DNA of 64,000 nt from Desulfovibrio sp. 86 (GCF_902702915.1 NZ_LR738849.1:186001-250000), one strand, 5' to 3'; numbered from the stretch's first letter, positions 1 to 8,754 are shown. Made by a program: numbers and translations. Notes: generated by a model not told the origin, from the sequence alone.

Positions 1-1
1 G

Positions 2-163
2 TTCAATTTGACCGATTTGTACTCTTTAGCACAAAGTACTGCCCATGCCAAGCGCCTCATGGAAATTTTCCTGACTACGGCGCGCCATGAGGTGCAAAAA
101 CTTTTTTATAATATACTTAATTTACAGTTAAAAAATATGCTCGTGATTTTTTTATTTTTTTAA
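2..163 (+). other. Possible 3' end of an unidentified gene entering from the left
   Basis: One forward frame is open from base 2 to a TAA at 161-163 (53 codons, no start inside the window). The translation is plausible protein, ending in a basic-hydrophobic tail, but too short to place in a family. It would converge on and slightly overlap the xer-like gene. The AT-rich composition of these 160 bases makes a chance open frame quite possible. Confidence 0.25.
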
Positions 164-1399
164 GGCCCTTGGGTGCGCATGGTCATAGGTCTGCATCAAG
201 CTTTCCAGACTCACCTGCGTATAACGCTGCGTTGTCGTAAGGCGCTGATGCCCAAGCAATTCCTGAACACTGCGCATGTCTGCCCCAGCTTCCAGCAGAT
301 GGGTGGCAAAGGAGTGACGCAAACTGTGCGGCGACACGGTAAACGTCAGTCCCGCACGCTGGCACAGACGTTCCACAATGCGCGCGGCCTCCCTCCTGTT
401 GAGACGGGCCCCCCGTGTGCCCACAAACAATGCCGGTTCTTCGGGCAGCGCCAGCAGTGGGCGCTCTTCAAGCCAGCGCTTCAGACTTTCGTGTGACGTG
501 TCCGAAAGAGGCGAAAGCCTTTCCTTTGAGCCCTTGCCCATAACACGCAACACGCGCGAAGTGAGCTGCACGTCGTCCACATCCAGCCCCAGAGCTTCGG
601 ATATGCGCAACCCTGAGCCGTACAGCAGTTCAGCCAGAGCCAGATCGCGGCAAAGAATCCGCTCTTCCTCCGCACTTCCGGAAACAGGCCCGCTGCCGCC
701 AGCCGGTCCCTTGGTGCTGTCCAGCAGGGCAAAGGTTTCATCCACATTGAGCGTGCGTGGGTGACGTTTTTCCTGGCGAGGATTACGCACCAGGGCGGCC
801 ACGTTTTCCGTGACTCTACCACCCCGTTGCTGAAACCGAAAGAAAGATCGCGCTGCCGCCAGTTTGCGCGCCATGGAACTTTTGGCGTCCCCTTTACGAA
901 ACAGCCAGGCCAGAAAAGACTGGATATGGCGGCGCGTCACGGTTTGTGGCTGCCCGAGGCTCACCCCCTGGCTGCGCAAAAACTCCGCCAGTTGTCCAAG
1001 GTCAACCGCGTAGGCTTTTTGCGTCGCCTCGGAGGCCCCTTTTTGCACAGCCATCCAGGTCAGAAATGCCTGGATAAAAAGTGGGCTGCGGTCAACCGCA
1101 GCGGCGTTTGCCCCACCTGCATCCACGCCAGACACATCCTTGCCAACCGCATCCACACCTGGCATCTCCTTGCCAGACACAGAGTTGCCTGAAACAGCCC
1201 CGCCTGACGATTCTGCTTTTTTCACTGTAGCTGCCGCGTTACGCGCAGTTCTCCCGGCGGGCCTGCCCTGCCCTGCCGCCAAAGTGCCCTCGGGCTGTCC
1301 TGTGGCTCCGTCTTCAACAGGGAGCGCCATTTGCCCCTGACCGGGCACAGAGCTGGCGCGGCGCGCGCCCGTGGTGTTTTTTGCGTTCTTTACCGTCAT
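152..1399 (-). CDS. xerC: Tyrosine recombinase of the XerC/XerD family with a long N-terminal extension
   Basis: Site-specific recombinase, expected to act on dif-like sites in chromosome dimer resolution. All catalytic residues are visible: Arg265 (GSGLRISEAL), Lys292 (GKGSKE), His358-x-x-Arg361 (HSLRHSF), His384 (LGHQRL) and nucleophile Tyr393. The SAM-like N-terminal core-binding domain spans about residues 105-200. At 415 aa it is about 110 aa longer than usual Xer proteins; the excess is a Gly/Ala/Val-rich N-terminal tail with imperfect repeats of VSG/GVDA type. The ATG at 1399 overlaps the dprA stop (ATGA) and has a GAGG about 7 bases upstream, so the extension is probably translated. 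XerC versus XerD cannot be settled by eye. Last gene of the cpoB-dprA-xer operon. Confidence 0.9.
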   Translation of the reverse strand: MTVKNAKNTTGARRASSVPGQGQMALPVEDGATGQPEGTLAAGQGRPAGRTARNAAATVKKAESSGGAVSGNSVSGKEMPGVDAVGKDVSGVDAGGANAAAVDRSPLFIQAFLTWMAVQKGASEATQKAYAVDLGQLAEFLRSQGVSLGQPQTVTRRHIQSFLAWLFRKGDAKSSMARKLAAARSFFRFQQRGGRVTENVAALVRNPRQEKRHPRTLNVDETFALLDSTKGPAGGSGPVSGSAEEERILCRDLALAELLYGSGLRISEALGLDVDDVQLTSRVLRVMGKGSKERLSPLSDTSHESLKRWLEERPLLALPEEPALFVGTRGARLNRREAARIVERLCQRAGLTFTVSPHSLRHSFATHLLEAGADMRSVQELLGHQRLTTTQRYTQVSLESLMQTYDHAHPRALKK

Positions 1400-2703
1400 A
1401 CTCCGGCCTCATACCGGGCCCCCGGCAGTCTGCGCACCTGCCCGAGCATCTCAAGCCCCACAAGCATGGCATTCATCTCGGACACTGGCATGGCAAGGGT
1501 GCAGGCCAAATCGTCGGCCTGCATGGGGCCTTTCTGGCGCAGGCAGTCCAACAGAAGCGCCCTGCGCTCTGAGGGCGCAAGCTGTTCGGCGGCGTCCAGT
1601 GACGGCATTTCCCGCTGCGAAGACTGGTCGTCAGCCTTTACGGCTTCGTCCTTTTGTGTACATGCGTCGGCGCGCACGCGTCTGCTGTCCGTGGCGGCCT
1701 CTCCCTTGATCACGGCTTGGTCAGCGCCATCATCCTGATCCTGCACGGATTTTTCCTCTTCACTCAGGCTTGCCTGACTGATGCCATACGGCCGCAACTG
1801 GTCCGCCAGATCGCGCAACACATCCTCGGCGCTGAACACAGGGCGCGCGCCCTGCCGCACCAGATCCTGACACCCCAGACAGTGTGAATCCAGTGCCGGG
1901 CCGGGCACGGCGTAAACCTCACGGTTTTGCTCCAGGGCCAGACGGGCTGTAATGAGGCTGCCAGAACGGCTGGCGGCTTCCACCACCAGAACGCCAAGGG
2001 CAAGGCCGCTGATAATCCGGTTGCGCACAGGGAAATGTTCGGGCAGGGGCAGCGCCCCTGGCATAAATTCCGAGATCAGCAGGCCATGCTCCCGCATGGC
2101 GTCAAAAACGCCCCTGTTTCCCCTTGGGTATATGACGTCGATGCCTGTGCCGAGCACGCCTATGCTGCGTCCGATGCGGGCCAGGGCTGCCTCATGGGCC
2201 ACCCGGTCAATGCCCAATGCCATACCCGATACAATGGTCACCCCGCAGGACGACAGACACCGGGCCATATGGGCCGCCACCGTTCTGCCGTGTTCCGTGG
2301 ATCGACGCGAGCCCACGATGGCAAAGGCCGGAGCCTGCAAGAGCGATATGTCTCCCTGGCAGTACAGCAATACGGGGGCGTCCGGCAGTTGCCGCAACGG
2401 GGCCGGGTATTGGGGGTCTGTCCATAACAGGATAGCGGCGTCAATGCCGCGCACGCTGTCCCACTCCTGCCGGGCCGTGACGCGCCATGAGCCGGTGGCC
2501 ATTTCGGCCGCCTGTTTCTGGGTAAGCCCTGCCTCGCGCCAGCGCTGTCGGGACTGCACCGCAGCGTAGGCTGAACCGAACGTACGCAAAAGCCGCGCGC
2601 ATGAGCGGGCCCCAAGCCCTGTGCAGTGCCGCAGAGCCAGGCTGGCCCAGTATTCGGTACGGGCCTCTTCACCCATCTCGGCCCAGGATAGCCCTCGGGA
2701 CAT
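1396..2703 (-). CDS. dprA: DNA-processing protein DprA (Smf)
   Basis: Single-strand DNA-binding protein that loads RecA during transformation and other ssDNA processing. The Rossmann-like core is recognisable: a GSRRSTEHGR motif, SGMALGIDRVAHEAAL, then IGVLGTGIDVIYPRGN, followed by SRSGSLITARLALEQNREVYAVPG. A C-terminal winged-helix-like segment follows an acidic, low-complexity linker. The frame is open further upstream, but the ATG at 2703 (MSRGLSWAEMGEE) is preferred because it lies two bases after the stop of the upstream cpoB-like gene; the extra upstream residues would overlap that gene and look non-homologous. About 435 aa. It overlaps the xer-like gene by four bases, indicating translational coupling. 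Confidence 0.92.
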   Translation of the reverse strand: MSRGLSWAEMGEEARTEYWASLALRHCTGLGARSCARLLRTFGSAYAAVQSRQRWREAGLTQKQAAEMATGSWRVTARQEWDSVRGIDAAILLWTDPQYPAPLRQLPDAPVLLYCQGDISLLQAPAFAIVGSRRSTEHGRTVAAHMARCLSSCGVTIVSGMALGIDRVAHEAALARIGRSIGVLGTGIDVIYPRGNRGVFDAMREHGLLISEFMPGALPLPEHFPVRNRIISGLALGVLVVEAASRSGSLITARLALEQNREVYAVPGPALDSHCLGCQDLVRQGARPVFSAEDVLRDLADQLRPYGISQASLSEEEKSVQDQDDGADQAVIKGEAATDSRRVRADACTQKDEAVKADDQSSQREMPSLDAAEQLAPSERRALLLDCLRQKGPMQADDLACTLAMPVSEMNAMLVGLEMLGQVRRLPGARYEAGV

Positions 2704-2705
2704 GG

Positions 2706-4280
2706 CTAGCGGGCCAGTCCGCGTGACCGGGCGGTCCGGGCGGCCTCGGAATTGGGGAAGCGCGCCAGCAACTGTTTGTACGCCTCGGCGGCCGCAGCCT
2801 TGTCGCCAAGACGGCTCAGGCACATGCCGGTTTTGAGCAGGGCATCGGCATTCTTGTGGTGCTGCGGATAGGACGCGTCAACCTTGCGGAACTGGTTCAG
2901 TGCTTCCTGATATTTGCCCTGCGCATACAAGCCCTCGCCAATCCAGTATTCGGCATTGGCCGCATACACGCCCTGCGGGTATTCCTGAAGGAAACCTTCG
3001 AACCGGGTTATGCCCTCGGCAGAGCGCCCGGACGTCATGAATTTAAGGGCCGCGTCATAGGCGGCTTTTTCATTTTTCGCAGGTTTGGCGGCTTGCGGCG
3101 CGGCAGCGGCAGAAGGCGAAGGTTTTGCCGGGACCGTCGGGGCTGTGGAGGCCGTCGGAGCAGTCGCCCGTGCTGTGGGAGCAGGTGCGGGCGTTGGCGT
3201 GGCAGCACCTGGTGCTTCCACAGGGGGCAGGCCGGGATATTCCGGCGGCAAAGCCAGATCGGAAGGCGGCAAGGAGGGCACGGGCACAGCCGCATTGCCG
3301 TCCGCCGGAGCGCCCTTACCAGAGCTGGCGGGGCTGGCGGGGACAGTGGGCTGATTCGCACCTTGACTTGCAAAATTTGTCGGACTGACAGCAGGCGGCA
3401 CCACGGGTTCCGGGGCTGCCACAGGCGGCAGGCCCACACTGGGCGTTCCCGCCCCGTTGGCAGGCTGAGAAGTTTTGTTTGATGTGCCGACCTGCCCATG
3501 GGGACCAGCCGTGGCGGCCTTACCCTGAGAAGGGTTGGCAGCGGCAGGACTGGCAGCGGCAGGACTGGCGGCGGCAGGCGTTGCGGCGACGGTTCCAGGT
3601 GCGGTTACCGAAGCAGAGGGGGAGTCCTGGGGAAAAGAACGTGGCGGAGCCGCAGGATCGATAACCCGCCCCTTGGGGGCACCGGCAGTTTCAGGCGCAA
3701 CGGCGGCGGGCGGTGTTTCCTTGCCCTTGGCGGCGAGCGTTTTTTCACTCGTCTTTGCGGAAGAAGACGTTGGTTCTGCCGCCTGGGGGGCTGCGGCAGA
3801 AGATCCCGCCGAAGCTGCGGCAGGCAGGACTGCGGCTGGCGAAGCCGTTTGGGCTGCGACTGGCTGCGCAGTTACTGGCGGGGCGGTCACTGCCGAAGGC
3901 CCGTTGTGTCCCAGCGCCACATCAGGCGGGCGTTGGCCAGCCGGAACAGAGGCCGGGGCCGCGCCTGGGGACTCCGGCGACGCGCCCGCTGCCGCCAGCG
4001 GCACGGGCTTCGCCGGGGCAGGCGGCAAGATGGGAACGACAGTCATGCTGGTCTTCTGGCCGCCACGGGTGCGCACTTCAAATGTTCTGTTTTTGAGTTG
4101 GGCCACCTGGCTGTCCAGAGTGGCCACGCTCTGCTCCAGAGCATTCAAACGCTGATCGGTTTCGCGCAGGGTCTTCTGGTTGGCCGCTTCTTTACCTTCC
4201 ACATGGCGCAGTTGCGTTGTTGAAGCGCAACCCGTGGACAAAAGCACGCAAGCCAGAGGTACAGCAAAAAATTTCTTCAT
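2706..4280 (-). CDS. CpoB/YbgF-like TPR lipoprotein with a long Pro/Ala-rich linker
   Basis: Envelope lipoprotein: the N-terminus MKKFFAVPLACVLLSTGC is a lipoprotein signal with the lipid-attachment Cys at residue 18. It is followed by a short coiled-coil (heptad-like ALEQSVATLDSQVAQL), then roughly 280 residues of Pro/Ala/Ser/Thr-rich low complexity, and about 120 C-terminal residues with TPR repeats (AEYWIGEGLYAQGKYQEAL, GMCLSRLGDKAAAAEAY) as in YbgF/CpoB. In other bacteria CpoB links peptidoglycan synthesis to the Tol-Pal machinery, but no tol or pal gene is in this window. The start at 4280 is chosen because it yields the signal peptide; an upstream in-frame extension is rejected. First gene of the operon with dprA and xer. 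Confidence 0.8.
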   Translation of the reverse strand: MKKFFAVPLACVLLSTGCASTTQLRHVEGKEAANQKTLRETDQRLNALEQSVATLDSQVAQLKNRTFEVRTRGGQKTSMTVVPILPPAPAKPVPLAAAGASPESPGAAPASVPAGQRPPDVALGHNGPSAVTAPPVTAQPVAAQTASPAAVLPAAASAGSSAAAPQAAEPTSSSAKTSEKTLAAKGKETPPAAVAPETAGAPKGRVIDPAAPPRSFPQDSPSASVTAPGTVAATPAAASPAAASPAAANPSQGKAATAGPHGQVGTSNKTSQPANGAGTPSVGLPPVAAPEPVVPPAVSPTNFASQGANQPTVPASPASSGKGAPADGNAAVPVPSLPPSDLALPPEYPGLPPVEAPGAATPTPAPAPTARATAPTASTAPTVPAKPSPSAAAAPQAAKPAKNEKAAYDAALKFMTSGRSAEGITRFEGFLQEYPQGVYAANAEYWIGEGLYAQGKYQEALNQFRKVDASYPQHHKNADALLKTGMCLSRLGDKAAAAEAYKQLLARFPNSEAARTARSRGLAR

Positions 4281-4429
4281 AATGTCTCCCGCGATAATTT
4301 TGCCCCAAGCCCGGGCATATATCAAGAACCCTTGCGGCCCTGGCATTTTTAAGGCAAATACAGGCTTGAACACATTTTATCGACCATAGCGTACTTTCCC
4401 AAGCCAGTGCAAGATTATAAGGAGCAACC

Positions 4430-4480
4430 ATGAGTGTTTCTGTTCTGAAGCCACGCCCAGCCACAGGCGGCGCCCGATGA
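4430..4480 (+). CDS. Possible 16-residue leader peptide overlapping the next gene
   Basis: ATG at 4430 is preceded by a very good ribosome site (AAGGAG at about 4419-4424) and opens a 16-codon frame (MSVSVLKPRPATGGAR). Its TGA at 4478-4480 overlaps the ATG (4477) of the following membrane-protein gene in an ATGA arrangement. That gene has no good Shine-Dalgarno of its own at the usual distance, so the short frame may serve to deliver ribosomes by translational coupling. No homology is claimed. Confidence 0.35.
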   Translation: MSVSVLKPRPATGGAR

Positions 4481-5613
4481 ACTTTCTTCAGGATGTCCTG
4501 GTTCAGCTATCCGCATGGATGGAGCTGCCGCGTCAATGGATGCAGACCTGCCCCTTTTTGCAGACAGGCATTGATTCCCTGTGCGTAACCCTGGCTCTGG
4601 CCGCCTTGCTGGCCTTTGCGGGGCTTGGCTTCATATCGGCCACGGCACGGATATTGTTCATAACCCGCAAGCGCTCCTCTTATGACAAATGCGCGCGCCA
4701 ACTGGCCCATCTGGCAATGGTTCTGGGCTGGATTCTGCTGGTGGCAGGGCGCGTATGGCTGTTTTTCGCGCAGGGTTCCTACACGCCCGACTCCCTGCCC
4801 GACTTTATGGTGGAACTGAGCTGGATTATGCTGGGGATCGCCGTACTGGTCAGCAGCCTGTACTTCGCCTTGTGGAAGTTTCTTGTGAAGGTTCCCATTC
4901 TGCATGTGGTCATGGGCATGATCAGCAGCGTGCAAGGCTGCATCGCCGTGGTTGTCGCCCTGAGTTCCGCCCGCATGATAAATGCCTATACCAGCCCCGA
5001 TGCCACCGCCATTACCTTGGGCGACATTTTCTTTCCCGGCTGGTTTTCGCCTTTCTGGCGCTCCTTATACTGGACCCTGCCCCTGATTCTGGCCATGGCG
5101 GCTGCCAGCGGCGCCCTGTGGCTGACCCTGCGCCGCCAGCGCGACGATTTCGGGCGCGACCATTACAATACCATGGTGCCCTGGTGCGCCGTATGGGCCC
5201 GCAATGCCTGGGCCGTCTTCTGGCTGATCTTTCTCGCTTCGACAGTGGCTGAAATACAGCAGGCATGGCAGGGCGGCGTTTTCACCACTGAAAATGCCCT
5301 GCGGGAAAGCGCCAAGGTGCTGGTGTGGCTTGTTCCCCTGATCCTGTGGACGGTTGTTGCCCGCAGCGCAGCGCCCATGCGCCACAAGTTCACCCTGCTG
5401 GTGGCCCTGATCATGGCCGTGGCCTTCATGCTGCCCTATTATTCCCAGGCGACCAGCCTGTCACTCCCGGCGTCCGGAACGATCCAGGAAATGATCATCG
5501 CCCCCCTGGAGGAAAGAGAATTGCCGCCTTCGCCGCAAATAGCACCACAAACTGCGCCCGAAGCGGACCAACAGGCAAAACCCCAAACCGCTCCGCAAAA
5601 AAGCCCCGAGTAG
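4477..5613 (+). CDS. Multi-pass inner-membrane protein, function unknown
   Basis: 378 aa; I do not recognise a family. About seven or eight hydrophobic helices are visible (for example TLALAALLAFAGLGFISATA, LAMVLGWILLVAGRVWLFF, LSWIMLGIAVLVSSLYFALW, HVVMGMISSVQGCIAVVVAL, WTLPLILAMAAASGALWLTL, VFWLIFLASTVAEI, VLVWLVPLILWTVV, LLVALIMAVAFMLPYY). A Pro/Gln/Ala-rich tail follows (about residues 345-378). No catalytic motif or cofactor ligand pattern stands out. It stands alone, with a divergent gene upstream and a bidirectional terminator plus a dispersed repeat downstream. It appears to be translationally coupled to a short upstream frame. Confidence 0.75.
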   Translation: MNFLQDVLVQLSAWMELPRQWMQTCPFLQTGIDSLCVTLALAALLAFAGLGFISATARILFITRKRSSYDKCARQLAHLAMVLGWILLVAGRVWLFFAQGSYTPDSLPDFMVELSWIMLGIAVLVSSLYFALWKFLVKVPILHVVMGMISSVQGCIAVVVALSSARMINAYTSPDATAITLGDIFFPGWFSPFWRSLYWTLPLILAMAAASGALWLTLRRQRDDFGRDHYNTMVPWCAVWARNAWAVFWLIFLASTVAEIQQAWQGGVFTTENALRESAKVLVWLVPLILWTVVARSAAPMRHKFTLLVALIMAVAFMLPYYSQATSLSLPASGTIQEMIIAPLEERELPPSPQIAPQTAPEADQQAKPQTAPQKSPE

Positions 5614-5740
5614 CTGACGCCTGTTGCCACGCCTGCGCGCAATTCTCTCCAGTTTCGGACGGCTCTGACCGATTCCGGCCGATAATCCCGGGACGTTTAT
5701 TGCAGCACGTCGTGACACCAAACAGTCTTTTCTGCTTTTT

Positions 5741-5777
5741 CAAACAAAAACCCCGCATATCGCGGGGTTTTTGTTTG
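5741..5777. terminator. Bidirectional intrinsic terminator
   Basis: Perfect 16-bp inverted repeat (5741-5756 with 5762-5777), five-base loop, GC-rich core CCCCGC/GCGGGG flanked by A-run on one side and T-run on the other. It works in both directions and lies between the convergent membrane-protein and CgeB-like genes. Confidence 0.85.
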
Positions 5778-5822
5778 AAGGCCAGAGCAGCAACTTTTGA
5801 GTCAGATACCTCATACCAAGAG

Positions 5823-5880
5823 TTTTAGGGGGTGGGGGCGTGGGGGAGGAGACCCTTTTGCAAAAGGGTCCCTCCCCCAC
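5823..5880 (+). repeat. GC-rich palindromic dispersed repeat, copy 1
   Basis: A G-rich arm (GGGGGTGGGGGCGTGGGGGAGGA) runs into a hairpin GACCCTTTTG/CAAAAGGGTC and a CCTCCCCCAC tail. Near-identical copies are at 13425-13481 (inverted) and 47746-47804. This copy sits between convergent genes. The rest of 5614-5938 holds the terminator at 5741-5777 and nothing else I can assign. Confidence 0.85.
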
Positions 5881-5938
5881 AGAGCATTTCTCCCCAACAA
5901 AGCATCCTTCCCCACAAAACATTTCAAACCATAATTAC

Positions 5939-7279
5939 TTATTTTGCGTACTGCTTGCGCCATTCGTCCAAGAACAGCAGGCAGGTTTCCATTTCATCAA
6001 GCACGCCGGAGCGGGCCCTCAGCGCTGCGGCAACATGGTCAAAATCCGCATGGGGGCCAAGGCCCAGACGCTCCACGGTATAGGCCATGGCAGCGCTCAG
6101 TTCTGCCGACAGTTCCGGCGTCAATCCCTTAGGCAAAGGCCGCTCCGGGGAGCCGGACGTGGCATTTTGTCCGGCCGCGTTTTCGCGCGTTTGCGCTCCG
6201 TTCCCCCCATCGGCCCAGGGTCCAAGGCGATCGGCCATGAAGTCCAGCAGGCGCTGCATGCGCTGCTGATAGGTATGCTCACGCAACACCCGTTGCCGCG
6301 CCTTTGCGGCATATGCGCTCCGCGCTTCGGGATGCGCGAGAAAATAGTCAAGCTTGGCATAAAACTCTTCAATGGTGGAAAATGTCGCCAGTTCATCGGG
6401 GGCAAAAAGGTCAGCCAGCAAACTGCGGTGGTCCACAAGCTGAAAAGCGTTCATGGCTGCCAGTTCGAAGGTACGCGGATTGACAAAATCGCCCTGACTT
6501 ACAAGTTCTGTCGTCTGCAGGCTGGAATGCAGATTGAGATTCACCTTGGTGGCATTATAGATCTTTACGCTTTCCTCTTCCCCAATGCGCGCGCCGCCAC
6601 GCTGCACATGAGAGGCCAGCAGGTTTTCGCCTTCCCAGTCAGAACCCCAGATTTTGAAATTGCGGCCCAGCAAGGGCCTGAAGGCCAACCGGCGATTGGG
6701 ATAGCCTGCACCCAAAAATCCGATATCCGCGCCATACTCCCGTTGTTCTTCAGGGCTGAGGGCCACTGGCTTATGAAAATCGGGCTGTGCGGCCATGGGC
6801 AGATAGAGCGCGTTGGCCTGACCTGCCTCAGCCAGCATATCCAGAAAAGGCTGCTTCTGGATAACGGCAAAAACATCGTACAAGGGGGCGTAGGCGCGCC
6901 AGTATTGAAAAATAGCATGGTCTTCAACAAACCACATGGCCGTGCGCACGCCGGCGCGCCGCAGTCGCTGAAGGAGGCTGCGCCCCATGGGAGCCTGGGC
7001 CATGGCCAGAACCAGATGCGGCTCCTGCGCCTGCACCTGCGCCCACACGGCCTGGGCCACAACCTGAAGAAAGGAATTTTCCAGTTGCGTGGTCTGGGCC
7101 GGAGGCAACCCAAGCCCCTGCAATCCCGTAAAGGCCGGATACATGAGCGGGGCTTCGAAAGTCCGCACGCTGTGCCCCATCTCTTCCAAGGCGCGCGCGC
7201 AGTACCTTCCTACGGGCAAGGAACCGCCATACATCGGCAAAATCACAAGAATTCTCAGAGAGGCAGGAGGCATGGGCAT
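5939..7279 (-). CDS. CgeB-like glycosyltransferase (GT-B type)
   Basis: 446 aa. The N-terminus (LRILVILPMYGGSLPVGRYC) is a Rossmann start typical of GT-B enzymes; the middle holds AMWFVEDHAIFQYW and DIGFLGAGYPNRR; the C-terminal half has a donor-domain pattern (NLNLHSSLQ, NPRTFELAAMNAFQLVDHR, FYAKLDYFLAHPEARSAYA) as in the CgeB / Glyco_trans_1_2 family. Probably modifies a surface glycan or protein; the acceptor cannot be read from sequence. The ATG at 7279 has a GGAG five bases upstream; an upstream in-frame extension of 79 residues overlaps the neighbour and is rejected. It follows the GT9 gene by about 10 bases, so the two form an operon. Confidence 0.8.
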   Translation of the reverse strand: MPMPPASLRILVILPMYGGSLPVGRYCARALEEMGHSVRTFEAPLMYPAFTGLQGLGLPPAQTTQLENSFLQVVAQAVWAQVQAQEPHLVLAMAQAPMGRSLLQRLRRAGVRTAMWFVEDHAIFQYWRAYAPLYDVFAVIQKQPFLDMLAEAGQANALYLPMAAQPDFHKPVALSPEEQREYGADIGFLGAGYPNRRLAFRPLLGRNFKIWGSDWEGENLLASHVQRGGARIGEEESVKIYNATKVNLNLHSSLQTTELVSQGDFVNPRTFELAAMNAFQLVDHRSLLADLFAPDELATFSTIEEFYAKLDYFLAHPEARSAYAAKARQRVLREHTYQQRMQRLLDFMADRLGPWADGGNGAQTRENAAGQNATSGSPERPLPKGLTPELSAELSAAMAYTVERLGLGPHADFDHVAAALRARSGVLDEMETCLLFLDEWRKQYAK

Positions 7280-7289
7280 ATTCTCCACA

Positions 7290-8567
7290 TCAGCAGTATC
7301 TGCCGGGCGGCAGCATCCAATCCGTATCGCGGCACAACCATTCGTCAAACAGCCAGGCAAGGCCAGAATTGGCCTCCCCAGAAATAGTGATGCTCTCAGC
7401 CTCGTCCGCCGACGGCACAAAGGGCACATCCAGGTATGAGGCCAAAAATTCCCGCACCTGCGCACGTCTGGCCGCATGCCTGTCGGCCCCGGCCACGAGA
7501 TGCAGCACGGCGCCAAGAGAATCCACGCAACTGCGCCATAGCTGCAAACCTTCGGGTAAAGCCGCCCGTTCCGTTCCTTCTGTCAGGGCCAGCGTCAATG
7601 AGCGCAGCAGGGCCTGACTGCAAAAAGGCTCAAGACAGGCCGTGTCGTAGGGGCATGGGGCCGACTCCAGGCACGGGACGCAATGCCGCTCGGCCTGCCA
7701 GACAAGATGCCCCTGTCCGTACGGCCCTGTTTCATGCGCGAAGGCTGAAGACAGAAAAAAGGCCAGAACAGGCACGCCAAGGTGCGCGGCCAGGTGCATG
7801 CTGCCCGTATCCGGCGTTATCAGGGCGTCCAGCCCGCTGACCGCGTCAACAAGGCCCGGCCAGTCGGTTTTGCCGCTGAGGTCTTCCACCCTGTCCAGCA
7901 TCTTGGGCGGCAACAGCTTCTGCAGTTTGCGCGCCACGTTTTTTTCCGCACTGGAGCCGAGCAGGCGCACCCTGGGGCCGCCCATGGCGGAAAAAGCCGT
8001 ACGCACCACTTCAGCCAGCAGTGGCACGGGCAGCGAACGGCGGGATTCACGTCCCGCCAGCACCACGCCTATCCCCTGCCCGCCAGGGGCGGCCACGGGA
8101 TTAACTTCGGCTGGCGGAAGAGGATCATTGGTGAAATGGCCCCAAAAATCCACAAGATTCAGCGATGAAAGCACGCGCTGGCCGCTCAGCTGAAAGGCCA
8201 TTCTGGCCCACGGGGAGCGCCATATGCCGTCGGCAGCAGGTCTGTAGCCCACAACAGTTTCTGGGGCGAACATACGGCACAGGGCCGCCGTCAGACCGGA
8301 AAAATTGCAGTTATATACGGTGGTGAATTCCGTGCTGCGCCAGCCTGACAGAACCCGGATATTTTTTTCCAGAACTTCCTGCTCCTGGCAGCCGTGCAAA
8401 GCAAGACCGTGTACTGTGGCAAACGGGTAGATCAGGCGCGCAAGGGCAGACAGGCCAGCATCAACAGCCAGATGCACCTGGCCACGCCGCTCAAGAGTGC
8501 GCAGCAAACGCCCGGTTTGCACCACATCGCCAAAGCGTGCTGCCTGAATGACCAAAAATGTCGCCAT
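7290..8567 (-). CDS. ADP-heptose:LPS heptosyltransferase-like glycosyltransferase (GT9)
   Basis: 425 aa GT-B enzyme of the heptosyltransferase family. The N-terminus MATFLVIQAARFGDVVQTGRLL is the family's first strand and glycine-containing turn. The C-terminal donor site has the conserved ALITPDTGSMHLAAHLGVPVLAFF block (D-T/S-G-x-M-H-x-A). Likely adds a heptose or similar sugar to a lipopolysaccharide core or other cell-surface glycan. A Cys-rich patch (HCVPCLESAPCPYDTACLEPFC) is seen in GT9 relatives of this lineage but its role is unclear. The start at 8567 has AGGAAGGGG directly upstream. It is the first gene of the pair with the CgeB-like gene and is divergent from the tetrapyrrole operon. 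Confidence 0.85.
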   Translation of the reverse strand: MATFLVIQAARFGDVVQTGRLLRTLERRGQVHLAVDAGLSALARLIYPFATVHGLALHGCQEQEVLEKNIRVLSGWRSTEFTTVYNCNFSGLTAALCRMFAPETVVGYRPAADGIWRSPWARMAFQLSGQRVLSSLNLVDFWGHFTNDPLPPAEVNPVAAPGGQGIGVVLAGRESRRSLPVPLLAEVVRTAFSAMGGPRVRLLGSSAEKNVARKLQKLLPPKMLDRVEDLSGKTDWPGLVDAVSGLDALITPDTGSMHLAAHLGVPVLAFFLSSAFAHETGPYGQGHLVWQAERHCVPCLESAPCPYDTACLEPFCSQALLRSLTLALTEGTERAALPEGLQLWRSCVDSLGAVLHLVAGADRHAARRAQVREFLASYLDVPFVPSADEAESITISGEANSGLAWLFDEWLCRDTDWMLPPGRYC

Positions 8568-8712
8568 GCCCCTTCCTGATTTTGCGATTTGTCGCCCGAT
8601 TTGTCGCCGGGCTGCCCCTGCACTGAACAGCGGCATTGCCGCGCCCGCAGCCAAAATCAATCAATATGGGGAAGGTACGGCAATAGACGAACGGAAGCAA
8701 GCGCGGGGGACT

Positions 8713-8740
8713 TTGCAAAAACCGCCAGCTTCTGTACAAT
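8713..8740 (+). promoter_or_regulatory. Candidate sigma-70 promoter of the tetrapyrrole operon
   Basis: TTGCAA at 8713-8718, 16-base spacer, TACAAT at 8735-8740 (five of six matches to the -10 consensus). The expected start near 8747 gives a leader of about 38 bases to the ATG at 8785. Confidence 0.5.
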
Positions 8741-8754
8741 ACGGTATTCCGTAT
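8739..8754. promoter_or_regulatory. Operator-like palindrome overlapping the -10 and start site
   Basis: ATACGG-TATT-CCGTAT, a perfect 6-bp inverted repeat around a four-base centre. It begins inside the -10 element and covers the predicted transcription start, where a repressor would bind. No regulator is assigned. Confidence 0.4.

Noticed and set aside
3085-4223. Several Gly/Arg/Ala-rich frames on the plus strand
   Set aside because: They arise from the Pro/Ala-rich linker of the CpoB-like gene read backwards.
5840-7387. A 515-codon open frame on the plus strand
   Set aside because: Mirror of the CgeB-like gene; it begins inside a dispersed repeat.
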